Positions 1 through 11,978 of a DNA stretch of 64,000 nt are shown piece after piece. Source of the stretch: Paenibacillus xylanivorans (GTDB taxonomy: Bacteria > Bacillota > Bacilli > Paenibacillales > Paenibacillaceae); the NCBI RefSeq assembly GCF_001280595.1, contig NZ_LITU01000083.1:136934-200933 (forward strand). The letters run 5' to 3'. Positions within the stretch are counted from its first letter, which is position 1; each line of letters begins with the position of its first letter. The position numbers and the translations under genes were made by a program. The notes below the pieces were generated by a model. The model was not told the DNA's origin. It was given only the letters and a program-made list of their open reading frames with translations, and searched no databases.

Positions 1-1
1 T

Positions 2-682
2 GAGGCGATGTCTGCGTTTACACAGATGCTGCAAGGGAGATTGCAGCTCGGGGCAAGTTTGACGATTGGTGAGTATGTGTTGCCGCGGATGCTGGGTCCA
101 TTTGCCCGCCAATACCCGGATATCTCGATTGTCATGAAAGTGATGAATACGACGCAGATTATGGACGATATTTTGAAACATCAGCTTAACTTTGGACTGA
201 TTGAAGCGCCAGTTCACCACCCGGATATGATTGTTGAGCCGATCATGCAGGATGAATTGAAGCTGGTTGTTCCGGCAGGGCATGCATTAGCAGATCGTGG
301 GGCAGTAGAGCTGGAAGATGTGCTGAACTACGCATTTGTGCTGCGGGAAAAAGGCTCGGGCACCCGTCAGGTGATGGAAGATCAGTTACAAAAGAGAAAT
401 ATAGATCCACAGGACATGAATGTGGTGATGGAACTTGGCAGTACAGGTGCAGTGAAATCTGCCGTGGAAGCGGGTGTGGGTATCACGATGTTATCTCCGT
501 CATCGGTTCAGCACGAACTGGCCCTTGGCTTGGTTCATATCGTGGATATTCGTGGGCTTGAGTTTAAAAGACAGTTCTACGCTATACATCTGAAATCTTC
601 ATTGCTTCCCCTGTCAGCAGTAGCTTTCCTGAATTATTTGCGTCAGCATGAGCAGACAACATCAGAAGGACAGGCGGAATAA
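2..682 (+). CDS. LysR-family transcriptional regulator, C-terminal part (5' truncated by window)
   Basis: The reading frame is open from the first bases, so the N-terminal winged-helix DNA-binding domain lies outside the window. What remains (about 226 residues) is a LysR effector-binding domain: it starts with the typical stretch around LQLGASLTIGEYVLPRMLG, followed by the two-lobed periplasmic-binding-like fold and a C-terminal segment ending in a predicted helix (AFLNYLRQH). Motifs such as GSGTRQVMED and the AVEAGVGITMLSP stretch resemble the CysL/CbbR-like subgroup. The effector and target genes cannot be read from this fragment. The next gene starts about 65 bases downstream, so the two may be co-transcribed, but no shared function is evident. 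Confidence 0.85.
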   Translation, partial: EAMSAFTQMLQGRLQLGASLTIGEYVLPRMLGPFARQYPDISIVMKVMNTTQIMDDILKHQLNFGLIEAPVHHPDMIVEPIMQDELKLVVPAGHALADRGAVELEDVLNYAFVLREKGSGTRQVMEDQLQKRNIDPQDMNVVMELGSTGAVKSAVEAGVGITMLSPSSVQHELALGLVHIVDIRGLEFKRQFYAIHLKSSLLPLSAVAFLNYLRQHEQTTSEGQAE

Positions 683-746
683 GAAGATCAGGTTCATTTT
701 AAATCTGTTTCGCTAATCACTCGATATAAAAAAGGAGCTGTTGTTC

Positions 747-1607
747 ATGCAACAATTGAACGGACGTTGTGATCTTCATACCCATAGCCAAGCTTCGGAC
801 GGAATGCAGCCACCTGCCGAGAATGTGAAGCTAGCCAAACAAAGAGGACTGTCTGCGGTTGCGCTGACGGATCACGATACAGTAGCCGGTGTATCTGAGG
901 CACAGCGGGCTGGCCGTGAGTATGGGATTGACGTTGTTTCAGGAGTAGAGATCAGTACTCGCGCGGGCGGCAAGGATATTCATGTGCTGGGGTATTATGT
1001 GAATACTGAAGATGAGCAATTTCTGGAGCGACTGCGCGGGCTTCGGGAAGCGAGGGAAGAACGCAATCATCTGATCATTGCCAAGCTGCAGGAGCTTGGA
1101 CTTGAAATCAGCTGGCAGGAGGTCATTGATGGCCTTGGCCGACCGCTGAAACCGGATGAAAGCATCGGTAGACCTCATATGGCCGATGTGTTGGTACGGA
1201 AAGGATATGCCGCTGATATGAGGGATGCGTTCAATCGTTATCTGGCTGAAGGCCAACCGGGCTTTGTGTCGGTTCCCCGAGTTGCACCGGAAGATGCATG
1301 CCAGTGGATTAAAGATGCGGGTGGTGCTGCTGTTATTGCCCATCCTGGTTTATACGGAGACGATGAATTGGTTCGTAGCATTCTGGTGGACGCTCATCCT
1401 GACGGGATTGAAGTGGTTCATTCGGATCATGGACCGGAAGAAGAGCGCAGATATGCGGAGTTGGCACGGGAATTTGGGCTCATTCAAACAGGTGGTTCGG
1501 ATTACCATGGTGTAAGACAAGGAGTAGTTTTCCACGGGGATCTGGGTAGCAAAACTGTAACCATTGACGTGCTCGTTAAACTCCGGGCTGCAGCCGGAAA
1601 GTCTTGA
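747..1607 (+). CDS. PHP-domain metal-dependent phosphoesterase (TrpH/YciV-like)
   Basis: A 286-residue PHP protein. Metal-binding motifs appear in the expected order: DLHTHSQASDG at residues 9-19, LTDHDT near 41-46, GVEIST near 67, AHPG near 200, and GGSDYHG near the C-terminus. The family (YciV/TrpH, RNase AM, 3',5'-nucleoside bisphosphate phosphatase) hydrolyses phosphomonoesters or trims short RNA 5' ends; which activity applies here is not decidable from sequence. ATG 747 is preferred because AAAGGAG at 731-737 lies about 9 bases upstream; the in-frame TTG at 741 is only 3 bases from that site. No terminator is apparent immediately downstream. Confidence 0.85.
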   Translation: MQQLNGRCDLHTHSQASDGMQPPAENVKLAKQRGLSAVALTDHDTVAGVSEAQRAGREYGIDVVSGVEISTRAGGKDIHVLGYYVNTEDEQFLERLRGLREAREERNHLIIAKLQELGLEISWQEVIDGLGRPLKPDESIGRPHMADVLVRKGYAADMRDAFNRYLAEGQPGFVSVPRVAPEDACQWIKDAGGAAVIAHPGLYGDDELVRSILVDAHPDGIEVVHSDHGPEEERRYAELAREFGLIQTGGSDYHGVRQGVVFHGDLGSKTVTIDVLVKLRAAAGKS

Positions 1608-1626
1608 TTTCGAAACTTTTCATATG

Positions 1627-1870
1627 TTATGTGACGCTGGGCTTTGCCTTCATCGTGCTATAGGTAAAGTAGAGTGTAGCGAACCCGATAAGTTTGCCGT
1701 CCTGCTCTGCAACGAATTGAACACCCATCTGCTGATTAAGCAGGTTTTTGATCAAAAGCTCGATTGCCTGATCACCGGGCCAGGGGTTGTTGTAAAACCC
1801 GACGTCATACTCGTGCATTAATGCACTCAACAGCAGCAAATCATTAGGCTGAGTTTGTCTGATATGTAAA
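1627..1870 (-). pseudogene. Remnant of a GNAT N-acetyltransferase (N-terminal half only)
   Basis: On the minus strand the frame reads a GNAT-like N-terminus: IRQTQPNDLLLLSALMHEYD, then NPWPGDQAIELLIKNLL, QFVAEQDGKLIGFATLYF and STMKA, which is the first half of an acetyltransferase up to the beta-strand before the acetyl-CoA loop. It then diverges (KPSVT) and stops at 1627. The acetyl-CoA binding half is absent and abuts the end of the PHP gene. No good start codon or ribosome site is seen at the upstream end (about 1860-1880), where the frame runs into ATA/AAC/AAT codons. It looks like a deletion-truncated, decaying gene. It could instead encode a short peptide from the internal ATG near 1839, but an incomplete GNAT fold is unlikely to function. 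Confidence 0.6.
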
Positions 1871-1884
1871 TTTATGTTTATTTA

Positions 1885-1933
1885 AAAAACAAAGAAAATC
1901 CCCCGAACAGTCCTTTGTTCCGGGGGATTTTAC
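1885..1933 (-). terminator. Intrinsic terminator of rqcH
   Basis: A near-perfect hairpin with arms AAAATCCCCCGAAC and GTTCCGGGGGATTTT (one bulged base). On the minus strand it is followed by a T-rich tract (about 1883-1898). It lies 30 bases past the rqcH stop. Confidence 0.85.
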
Positions 1934-1962
1934 ATTGTCTAACAGGATTGAAAGCAGACATC

Positions 1963-3729
1963 CTATCCATTTTTAATGGTGGATGGCAAACTCTTAACCA
2001 GTTCTTCGTTCGGCGTCACAAACAAGGTCTTCTGGTGGTCATAAATGACAAAGCCTGGTTTGGAGCCACTTGGCTTGCGTACATGTCGGATATAGGTGTA
2101 ATCCACGGGAACGCTGCTGGATTCTTTGGCCTGACTGAAGTACGCCGCGAGTTGAGCAGCTTCCTCCAGGGTAGCTTCGCCAAAGTCTGTACTGCGAATG
2201 ACGACATGTGAACCCGGGATGTCTTTGGTGTGCAACCAGGTGTCATTGGAAGAAGCTAGACGGTTGGTGACATACTCATTTTGCAGATTGTTTTTGCCTA
2301 CAAGAAGTTCAATTCCCTCCGAAGAAGTAAACTGATGCACTGTAGGGCGGTCGTTTTTCTTTTTCTTTTTGCCTTTTTTGTTGCGGTCACGAAGATAACC
2401 CTGTTGCACAAGCTCCTCGCGAATTTCCTCAATGTCGTTCATGGATGCGATAGACAGTTGCTGGAGCAGATTGTCGAGATAGTCAATCTCGTCTTTCGTT
2501 TTTCCAAGTTGCTCATGAATGACAGCCAGACTGTTCTTATATTTGTTATATCGCTTGAAATAACGCTGTGCGTTGTCAGACGGTGTAAGCAATGGGTCAA
2601 GCTGAATGATAATGTTGGCTTGATCTTCATCATAGAAGTTCACAAGCTCTACACTTTTGTCCCCTTTACTAACCTGATGCAGTGAGGCAAACAGCAGCTC
2701 ACCCCATAATCTGAATTTGTCCGCATCATCGGCTTCCAGCAGATCCTTGTTCAGGTTGTCCAACTTTTTGATGTTTTTGCTTCGCTCATTTTGCAGAAAA
2801 CGCAGCAGATCGCTCACTCTTTGCTTTACAGTATCGCGCTCGGCCTTGTCTCCGTAATAATCCTCCATGCACTTGCTCATCGTGTCATATGTTTTCTCCG
2901 CGTCCTGAATGCTCTGAAGCTGAACGGCAGAGAAAATCATTTTGCCTTTGGCATTCAGCCCTGTCACAGGAGTGAAACTGTTATCTCTTACTGGCCCCAT
3001 AACGGATTCAAAAGCATTCCAAAGCACGTCGGCTTCGATTCGAGCATCACCTTCGCTTGCAGCTTGATCGTTTCCTTGAGCGGCAGATCCCCGTGAGGTA
3101 ATCTCTCCGGCGATTAGCGGGCTAACACCGCTGAATGAATTTACCAGCCAACGTGAGGCCTCTTCTTCAGCAGCAGTATAGCTATTTTCGAATTCAGTGC
3201 TGTTCACTTTCAGCGGATTGCTCTTATGCTGCTCTGGTGGTTCAGTGTACGAAAAGCCAGGCATAATGACCCGGTAACTACTGATGGACGGAGTTACGTG
3301 GTGAATACCATCCAGAATCGTTCCCGTTATCGGATCGACCAAAACAATATTACTGTGACGTCCCATCAATTCAATGATGATCCGTTTAACCGAAACATCA
3401 CCCAGTTCATCGCGCTGACGCACGTCGATATGAATAATCCGCTCCATACCAACCTGACGAATCTCCTCAATGATCGCTCCCTCACAGTGCTTGCGCAGCA
3501 GCATGCAGAACATCGGAGCTTCAGTAGGATTAACAAACGTTTTTTCTGTAAAGTGCACACGGGGATATGTTGGGCTGGCCGAAATTAGCAATTTGCTATT
3601 TCCACGCTGAGCACGGAGGGTCAGAACAACATCATGGCCGTTAGGCTGATGTATTTTGCTGATGCGTCCGCCCTTGCAGACTTGCAGTTCATGTACGATG
3701 GCTCGTGTTACGATGCCGTCCAATGCCAT
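1963..3729 (-). CDS. rqcH: Rqc2/NEMF-family ribosome quality control protein RqcH (YloA, FbpA family)
   Basis: A 588-residue NFACT protein. The N-terminal NFACT-N domain begins MALDGIVTRAIVHEL and includes GRISKIHQP and the TLRAQRGNSKLLIS stretch. A charged coiled-coil region occupies about 290-440. The C-terminal NFACT-R (DUF814) domain contains NDTWLHTKDIPGSHVVI. In Bacillus, RqcH binds the peptidyl-tRNA-obstructed 50S subunit and recruits tRNA-Ala to add alanine tails; older annotations call it fibronectin-binding protein. The ATG at 3729 matches the family start; an in-frame TTG at 3738 lies too close to the GAGG ribosome site. It is divergent from the downstream Ca-ATPase, the same arrangement of neighbours as yloA-yloB. 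Confidence 0.93.
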   Translation of the reverse strand: MALDGIVTRAIVHELQVCKGGRISKIHQPNGHDVVLTLRAQRGNSKLLISASPTYPRVHFTEKTFVNPTEAPMFCMLLRKHCEGAIIEEIRQVGMERIIHIDVRQRDELGDVSVKRIIIELMGRHSNIVLVDPITGTILDGIHHVTPSISSYRVIMPGFSYTEPPEQHKSNPLKVNSTEFENSYTAAEEEASRWLVNSFSGVSPLIAGEITSRGSAAQGNDQAASEGDARIEADVLWNAFESVMGPVRDNSFTPVTGLNAKGKMIFSAVQLQSIQDAEKTYDTMSKCMEDYYGDKAERDTVKQRVSDLLRFLQNERSKNIKKLDNLNKDLLEADDADKFRLWGELLFASLHQVSKGDKSVELVNFYDEDQANIIIQLDPLLTPSDNAQRYFKRYNKYKNSLAVIHEQLGKTKDEIDYLDNLLQQLSIASMNDIEEIREELVQQGYLRDRNKKGKKKKKNDRPTVHQFTSSEGIELLVGKNNLQNEYVTNRLASSNDTWLHTKDIPGSHVVIRSTDFGEATLEEAAQLAAYFSQAKESSSVPVDYTYIRHVRKPSGSKPGFVIYDHQKTLFVTPNEELVKSLPSTIKNG

Positions 3730-4041
3730 TTTTTTCAACGTCCTCTCTATCTATAACTGAAATGAACACCGGGATATGTAAAAAAGAACCCGTTGCAGAT
3801 TCGTATTCGTTTACATAGCAAAAACTCGGATTGCCACTGCGTATGACCGCAGACCTTTATTTTAGCTTATTCTGTCCATCAGGGAAAGGATTCGCCTTCG
3901 GGTGCTAATTAGGGTCCTGTCGGAATACATATAGAGCAGGTAGTTTGTCCGGCATTGCGTACAACCTGTTGATTAGCATAGCCGGTGAAGTAAGAGTGAC
4001 GTTTTACAGAGGAAATACAGACTGGGAGGGAATTTTGAAGC
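3730..4041. other. Divergent intergenic region rqcH / Ca-ATPase
   Basis: About 310 bases carrying the start regions of both flanking genes. Short inverted repeats are visible (CCTG..GCAGG at about 3916-3940; CCGGC..GCCGG at about 3949-3985), but no T-run follows them. I see no convincing gene or known riboswitch motif here. The ribosome site for the ATPase is GGGAGGG at 4024-4030. Confidence 0.5.
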
Positions 4042-6918
<2,877 letters not shown>

Positions 6919-7105
6919 AATCAATAGCAATTGCTTATCGTTTTCGTTATGCTATCCTCAAAATGATTCGAGGCGAGAATCCTCGGCATTTTGCAGGATA
7001 GTTTTTTCTATTGGGGAATGTTGGATATGAATTTTCCTGGGGTATCCTGTAGAGGAGCAAGAATAACGCTTTGGCAGCAGACTGCCAAAAGGAGTGAGCA
7101 AGATT

Positions 7106-7939
7106 ATGGAATTTACGAAAATGCATGGACTTGGCAACGATTTTATTGTTGTGTTTGGAGAAAAACAGCTTCCGGCTGATGCAGCAGAATTGGCTGTGAA
7201 ATGGTGCAACCGTTTCTTCGGCATCGGTGCGGATGGCCTGGTTTATATACTGCCTTCAGAAAAGGCGGATTTTCAGATGCGCATCATGAACTCGGACGGT
7301 TCGGAAGCAGAGCAATGTGGCAATGCCATACGTTGTGTATCCAAATATGTATATGATCACGGTCATGTGACACAAGAACAGATTACGATTGAAACCATCG
7401 GCGCGGGTGTACAACCAGTCAGCCTGAACATTCGCGATGGTAAAGTGGAAACCGTTCGTGTGGATATGGGAGAGCCCATCCTGAATGGACTTCAGGTTCC
7501 AACAACCGTCGATGCCAATCCGGTGCTCGATCATTCCATTGAAGCAAACGGACAAGAGTTCAAATTCACAGCCGTATCCATGGGCAATCCTCATGCGGTC
7601 ATCTATGTAGATGACGCCGTGAATTTTGATCTCTCAACATGGGGACCACTTCTTGAGGTTCATCCCATGTTCCCAAAAAAAATCAATGTGGAGTTCGCAA
7701 CGGTTCGTGATCGCGGATATGTGGACATGCGCGTGTGGGAACGTGGTGCTGGACCGACACTCGCCTGTGGAACCGGAGCCTGCGCAACCCTGGTATCATC
7801 CGTTCTGAACGGACATACAGATCGAACAGCAGTGATCAGCCTCAAGGGCGGCGATCTTCATATTGAGTGGAGCGAAGCAGACAATCACGTGTACATGACT
7901 GGTCCTGCTGAAGTTGTTTTTAAAGGAGTCACTTCGTAA
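7106..7939 (+). CDS. dapF: Diaminopimelate epimerase
   Basis: A 277-residue enzyme converting LL- to meso-diaminopimelate for lysine and peptidoglycan synthesis. Seen: the N-terminal MEFTKMHGLGNDF; NSDGSEAEQCGNAIRC with the first catalytic cysteine; the family glutamate in WERGAGPTLA; and the second catalytic cysteine in ACGTGACA. ATG 7106 is chosen because AAAAGGAG (7087-7094) lies 11 bases upstream and the family starts with MxFxKMHG; the GTG at 7094 overlaps the ribosome site. It sits alone between the ATPase and yitJ-like genes and ends at a strong terminator. In B. subtilis it is not at this position. Confidence 0.96.
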   Translation: MEFTKMHGLGNDFIVVFGEKQLPADAAELAVKWCNRFFGIGADGLVYILPSEKADFQMRIMNSDGSEAEQCGNAIRCVSKYVYDHGHVTQEQITIETIGAGVQPVSLNIRDGKVETVRVDMGEPILNGLQVPTTVDANPVLDHSIEANGQEFKFTAVSMGNPHAVIYVDDAVNFDLSTWGPLLEVHPMFPKKINVEFATVRDRGYVDMRVWERGAGPTLACGTGACATLVSSVLNGHTDRTAVISLKGGDLHIEWSEADNHVYMTGPAEVVFKGVTS

Positions 7940-7956
7940 AGAGACGTTTAAATGAG

Positions 7957-7980
7957 GAGGCCTGAGGGCCTCTTTTTTTT
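7957..7980 (+). terminator. Intrinsic terminator of dapF
   Basis: Stem GAGGCC / GGCCTC with a four-base loop, followed by eight T residues. Confidence 0.9.
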
Positions 7981-8115
7981 GCAGTCATATGAATTCCTAC
8001 TTGTCCAGATGGTTATAGAGATTGAATTTCACGAAAAACCTGTGTTTTTCTTCGTTTTCAGATGTTTTTTGTGTTACATTAGTATGAAATGATCAGTCAG
8101 GCGGGGGGAAAAGGG

Positions 8116-10005
8116 ATGAAGGCGGATTTGCGCAGTGTAATGCAGGAACGGGTCCTCATTGGGGATGGGGCGATGGGAACATTCCTGTATCAGATGGGAT
8201 TCCCGGTAGGGATTTCTTATGAAGAATTGAACTTGATTTCACCTGAAGTAGTGGCAGATGTGCATCGTCGTTATCGCGATGCGGGTACGGAAATTCACGA
8301 AACGAATACGTACTCTGCCAATTACGATAAGTTGTCCAAGTTTGGTCTGGAGTCCAAGGTGGAGGATGTTAACCGTGCCGGTGTGCGCATTGCCAAAGAA
8401 GTAGCTGGTCCGAACGGTTATGTTCTGGGTGCGGTTGGTTCCATTCGTGGAGGAAAGCGGACGAACGTATCAACAAGCGAATTGAAGCGTTTCTATCAGC
8501 AACAGATTTTTGCACTGCTCGATGAAGGAGTGGACGGCATTCTGCTCGAAACCTTCTATGATATCGAGGAGATGGATATCGCCCTTCTGCAGGCGCGCAA
8601 GCTGAGTGATCTGCCGGTAATTGGACAGTTCGCTGTTGAGGATGTAGGGCACACACTGGATGGATATACGATGCCTGAAGCTTTCCGTATCATGCGTGAG
8701 CAAGGGGCTGACGTCATTGGTTTCAACTGCCGTTCCGGTCCAAACGGAATTATGCGGGCGATGGAAACAGTGTCAGGCCGTATCGGCATCCCAATGTCTG
8801 TATACCCGAATGCGGGTGCAGCGGACTACGTTGATGGCCAGTTCCGTTATGGAGCGTCCCCGGAATACTTCGGACAGACTGCAGTGCAATTCGCTGATCT
8901 GGGTGCGCGTATCATCGGAGGCTGCTGTGGTACGACACCTGATCATATCGCAGCAATTGCCCAGGCTCTTGTTGAATATACACCTGTACCGATACTGGAA
9001 CCTGATCCATCCGAGTCGAAACCGCGTATTATCCTGCATGAGAATGTAGATGAACGGTCTGGACGGGGTGGGCAGCCTACGATTGTGGATCTGGTCAAAC
9101 AACGCCATACGGTCATCGTCGAACTTGACCCGCCGCGTGATCTCGATATTGCGAAGTTTATGAAAGGTGCCGAGACACTGAAAGCGGCTGGTGCAGATGC
9201 GTTAACATTGGCGGATAATTCCCTGGCGGTTACCCGGATGAGTAATATGGCTCTAGGCCATCTAGTTCAGGATCGCACAGGATTGCGCCCACTGGTGCAT
9301 ATTGCATGTCGTGACCGGAATCTGATCGGGACTCAGTCGCACATGATGGGGTTTGATGCGCTTGGCATTAATCATGTACTCGCTGTAACAGGTGACCCTG
9401 CACGATTTGGTGACTTACCCGGATCAAGCTCGGTATACGATCTGACTTCTTTTGAAATTATACGTATGATCAAGCAGTTGAACGACGGCGTGTCCTTCTC
9501 CGGTAAACCACTTAAGCAGAAGGCAGGCTTTGTAATTGGTGCCGCATTTAACCCGAATGTGAAACATCTGGATAAGGCCGTACAGCGGCTTGAGAAAAAG
9601 ATTGCTTCCGGAGCCGATTATATTATGACGCAGCCGATATACGATCCCGAACTAATCGTAGCCATGCATGAAGCGACCAAGCACCTGGATGTGCCGATCT
9701 TTGTAGGGGTGATGCCGCTAGCCAGTGGCCGAAATGCAGAATATCTGCATAATGAGGTTCCGGGTATTCAGCTGTCGGATGAAGTGCGCTCCCGGATGGC
9801 TGGTCTCGAAGGCGAAGAAGGTCGGGCCATGGGTGTGAAGATAGCGAAGGAGCTTCTGGATGTAGCGACAGCACACTTCAAAGGAATCTATCTCATGACT
9901 CCATTTATGTTCTATAGTATGACGGCCGAACTGACCCAATATGTCTGGGAGAAGTCGGAGCATCAATGTCCTACTTGTTTCAACCCTAATAATCAATTAC
10001 AATAG
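8116..10005 (+). CDS. Bifunctional homocysteine S-methyltransferase / 5,10-methylenetetrahydrofolate reductase (YitJ type)
   Basis: A 629-residue fusion. Residues 1 to about 290 are a homocysteine methyltransferase barrel with the zinc cysteines in GFNCRSG and GGCCGTTPDH. Residues from about 320 to 600 are a methylenetetrahydrofolate reductase barrel (VIVELDPPRD, the FAD-site region LAVTGDPARFGD). The protein links folate one-carbon units to methionine regeneration. The start at 8116 has a G-rich ribosome site (8102-8107); an in-frame ATG at 8089 has none. I find no S-box riboswitch in the 130 bases upstream, although B. subtilis yitJ has one. Confidence 0.92.
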   Translation: MKADLRSVMQERVLIGDGAMGTFLYQMGFPVGISYEELNLISPEVVADVHRRYRDAGTEIHETNTYSANYDKLSKFGLESKVEDVNRAGVRIAKEVAGPNGYVLGAVGSIRGGKRTNVSTSELKRFYQQQIFALLDEGVDGILLETFYDIEEMDIALLQARKLSDLPVIGQFAVEDVGHTLDGYTMPEAFRIMREQGADVIGFNCRSGPNGIMRAMETVSGRIGIPMSVYPNAGAADYVDGQFRYGASPEYFGQTAVQFADLGARIIGGCCGTTPDHIAAIAQALVEYTPVPILEPDPSESKPRIILHENVDERSGRGGQPTIVDLVKQRHTVIVELDPPRDLDIAKFMKGAETLKAAGADALTLADNSLAVTRMSNMALGHLVQDRTGLRPLVHIACRDRNLIGTQSHMMGFDALGINHVLAVTGDPARFGDLPGSSSVYDLTSFEIIRMIKQLNDGVSFSGKPLKQKAGFVIGAAFNPNVKHLDKAVQRLEKKIASGADYIMTQPIYDPELIVAMHEATKHLDVPIFVGVMPLASGRNAEYLHNEVPGIQLSDEVRSRMAGLEGEEGRAMGVKIAKELLDVATAHFKGIYLMTPFMFYSMTAELTQYVWEKSEHQCPTCFNPNNQLQ

Positions 10006-10024
10006 TATAACGGATGTGATGCCG

Positions 10025-10924
10025 ATGTCATTCAGTATGACCGGATACGGTCAATCCGCCTTTCATTTTGGAGGCTATAAGGTACAATTGGAAATCAAGT
10101 CTGTCAATCATCGTTATTGCGAAGTGATGATGCGTCTCCCGAGAGAGTGGACGTGTTATGAAGATGGATTGAGGAAAAAGGTACAGAGCCGATTAAAACG
10201 TGGGCGGATTGATGTTTATGTAATGAAAGAAAAAGATGAAGACCAGGCTCTTCCCGCTGTTCTGAATGAGCAGGCGGTCAGGGCCTATCTTCAGGCCGCA
10301 GAGCAATTGGAGAGCCGCTATGGTATGCAGGGCAAACCGAGCATTATGGATATGCTGGCACTTCCAGAGGTCATGGTTCATTCGGAGGGGACGAGTTCGC
10401 TTCCGGAAGAGCAGAAGGACGAATGGGAGCGTGTCCTGCAGCAGGGGTTGGAAGAGGCTTTGTCCGGTCTGGAACAGATGCGCGCCCGCGAGGGTCTTCA
10501 TCTGGCCAGTGATCTGGAACGACGAATCAGTCGTCTGGAATTACTGCATACCGAGATGCTTGATCTTGCGCCAACTGTGGTGAGTGATCATCGCAACAAG
10601 TTAAGACAAAGGCTTACGGAAATGCAGGAAGAAGGCTCTTTCCCTTTTGACGAGCATAAATTGGGTATGGAAATTGCTATGTTTGCCGATCGTTCTAACA
10701 TAGAGGAAGAGCTTACGCGTCTACTGAGTCACTTTGGACAGAGCAGGGAACTGCTGAAAAGTGATGAGCCAGTAGGCCGCAAGTTGGACTTTCTTATTCA
10801 GGAGATGAATAGGGAAGTCAATACGATTGGATCAAAAGCCAACCATTTGGCTCTGGTGAACCGTGTTGTCGAGATGAAGGCGGAACTGGAGAAAATTCGT
10901 GAGCAAGCGGCGAATATCGAATGA
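10025..10924 (+). CDS. YicC/YloC family endoribonuclease
   Basis: A 299-residue protein beginning MSFSMTGYGQSAF, the signature of the YicC family. The conserved EIKSVNHRYCEVMMRLPREW follows, and the DUF1732 C-terminal domain includes KLDFLIQEMNREVNTIGSKA. Family members act as RNA endonucleases. Several in-frame ATG/TTG codons lie upstream from 9941, overlapping the end of the previous gene, but homology begins at 10025. It ends four bases into the next ORF region and lies in the classic yloC-remA-gmk-rpoZ order. Confidence 0.88.
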   Translation: MSFSMTGYGQSAFHFGGYKVQLEIKSVNHRYCEVMMRLPREWTCYEDGLRKKVQSRLKRGRIDVYVMKEKDEDQALPAVLNEQAVRAYLQAAEQLESRYGMQGKPSIMDMLALPEVMVHSEGTSSLPEEQKDEWERVLQQGLEEALSGLEQMRAREGLHLASDLERRISRLELLHTEMLDLAPTVVSDHRNKLRQRLTEMQEEGSFPFDEHKLGMEIAMFADRSNIEEELTRLLSHFGQSRELLKSDEPVGRKLDFLIQEMNREVNTIGSKANHLALVNRVVEMKAELEKIREQAANIE

Positions 10925-10974
10925 ACGGTCATATTTCGGCAAAGAGTCGCATGTATAGGGGGAAGAACCTGATT

Positions 10975-11235
10975 ATGGCAATCAAACTCATTAACATTGG
11001 ATTCGGTAACATCGTATCGGCGAACCGGATTATATCCATCGTGAGTCCGGAATCGGCGCCGATCAAGAGAATTATACAAGAGGCAAGAGACCGTCATATG
11101 CTGATAGACGCAACGTACGGAAGACGTACTCGTGCCGTTATTATTACGGATAGCGATCATGTCATTCTGTCTGCGGTTCAGCCAGAAACGGTCGCCCATC
11201 GTCTTTCTTCGAAAGATGATGACAACGACGAATAA
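10975..11235 (+). CDS. remA: Extracellular matrix regulator RemA (YlzA)
   Basis: An 86-residue protein starting MAIKLINIGFGNIVSANRII, nearly invariant in this family, with SPESAPIKRIIQEARD and ATYGRRTRAV. RemA forms ring-like oligomers that bind DNA and activate matrix (eps, tapA) and osmoprotection genes in B. subtilis. A G-rich ribosome site (AGGGGGA, about 10955-10961) precedes ATG 10975; the longer frame back to 10921 lacks homology. Its presence next to gmk is the usual synteny. Confidence 0.93.
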   Translation: MAIKLINIGFGNIVSANRIISIVSPESAPIKRIIQEARDRHMLIDATYGRRTRAVIITDSDHVILSAVQPETVAHRLSSKDDDNDE

Positions 11236-11248
11236 AATGGAGTGTAAT

Positions 11249-11821
11249 ATGTCTAAGGGATTACTGGTAGTGTTGTCCGGCCCATCTGGGGTCGGGAAGG
11301 GTACAGTATGCAGCGCTTTGCGCAAACGGGTGCCGGAATTGATTTATTCTGTATCGGCAACGACTCGTCAGCCTCGTCTGGGTGAGGAACATGGCGTCAA
11401 TTATTTCTTCAGAAGCCATGAAGAATTCCTGAACATGATTGCTGAGGATCAATTGTTGGAACACGCAGAATATGTAGGGAACTATTACGGAACACCGCGT
11501 GATTTTGTGGAGAAAACGATTAATGAAGGCCGGGACATCATTCTTGAGATTGAAGTTCAAGGCGCGTTAAAAGTGAAAGAAAAGTTCCCGGAAGGGATCT
11601 TTGTATTTCTGTTGCCTCCTTCATTGGACGAGCTTAAAGATCGCATTCAGGGCCGGGGTACGGAAAGTCAGGCGACGATTGATCATCGGATGTCCGTCGC
11701 GGTAGATGAGATCAGTCTGCTGGAGCAGTACGATTACGCTGTCGTTAATGATGAAATTGATTTGGCGTGTAAACGAATAGAAAGCATCATTATCGCCGAA
11801 CATTGTAAGATCAATAAATAA
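11249..11821 (+). CDS. gmk: Guanylate kinase
   Basis: A 190-residue GMP kinase (GMP + ATP to GDP + ADP). The P-loop SGPSGVGKGTV is at residues 9-19, the GMP-binding region includes SATTRQPRLGEEHGVNYFF, and the lid region contains RIQGRGTE. ATG 11249 has GGAG at 11239-11242, six bases upstream. The longer frame overlaps remA and lacks homology. Confidence 0.96.
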   Translation: MSKGLLVVLSGPSGVGKGTVCSALRKRVPELIYSVSATTRQPRLGEEHGVNYFFRSHEEFLNMIAEDQLLEHAEYVGNYYGTPRDFVEKTINEGRDIILEIEVQGALKVKEKFPEGIFVFLLPPSLDELKDRIQGRGTESQATIDHRMSVAVDEISLLEQYDYAVVNDEIDLACKRIESIIIAEHCKINK

Positions 11822-11853
11822 TCCATTTCCCGCCGCAAAATGCGATAATCAGT

Positions 11854-11891
11854 GGAGCTGCTGTCATAGGATATATAGGTAGAGCAGCTCC
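11854..11891. other. Hairpin between gmk and rpoZ
   Basis: A perfect nine-base inverted repeat, GGAGCTGCT and AGCAGCTCC, separated by 20 bases and without a following T-run. It could be an RNA processing or stability hairpin, or a regulator site; no function can be assigned. Confidence 0.45.
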
Positions 11892-11978
11892 AGTCTGGTT
11901 AGCGTGATCAGCGGTGCACGATGATTCCGTCAGGCGGGTAATTGTGATTATACTAATGCAAAGAGGTGTTTTGTAAAT

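Noticed and set aside
3840..4041. Mn-sensing yybP-ykoY riboswitch upstream of the P-type ATPase
   Set aside because: Inverted repeats are present but the conserved loop motifs of that class are not seen.
7981..8115. S-box (SAM) riboswitch before the YitJ-like gene
   Set aside because: The leader is about 130 bases with no S-box core motifs and no terminator hairpin.
10921..10974. N-terminal extension of RemA from ATG 10921
   Set aside because: Family proteins start at MAIKLINIGFG; the extension overlaps yicC and has no homology.
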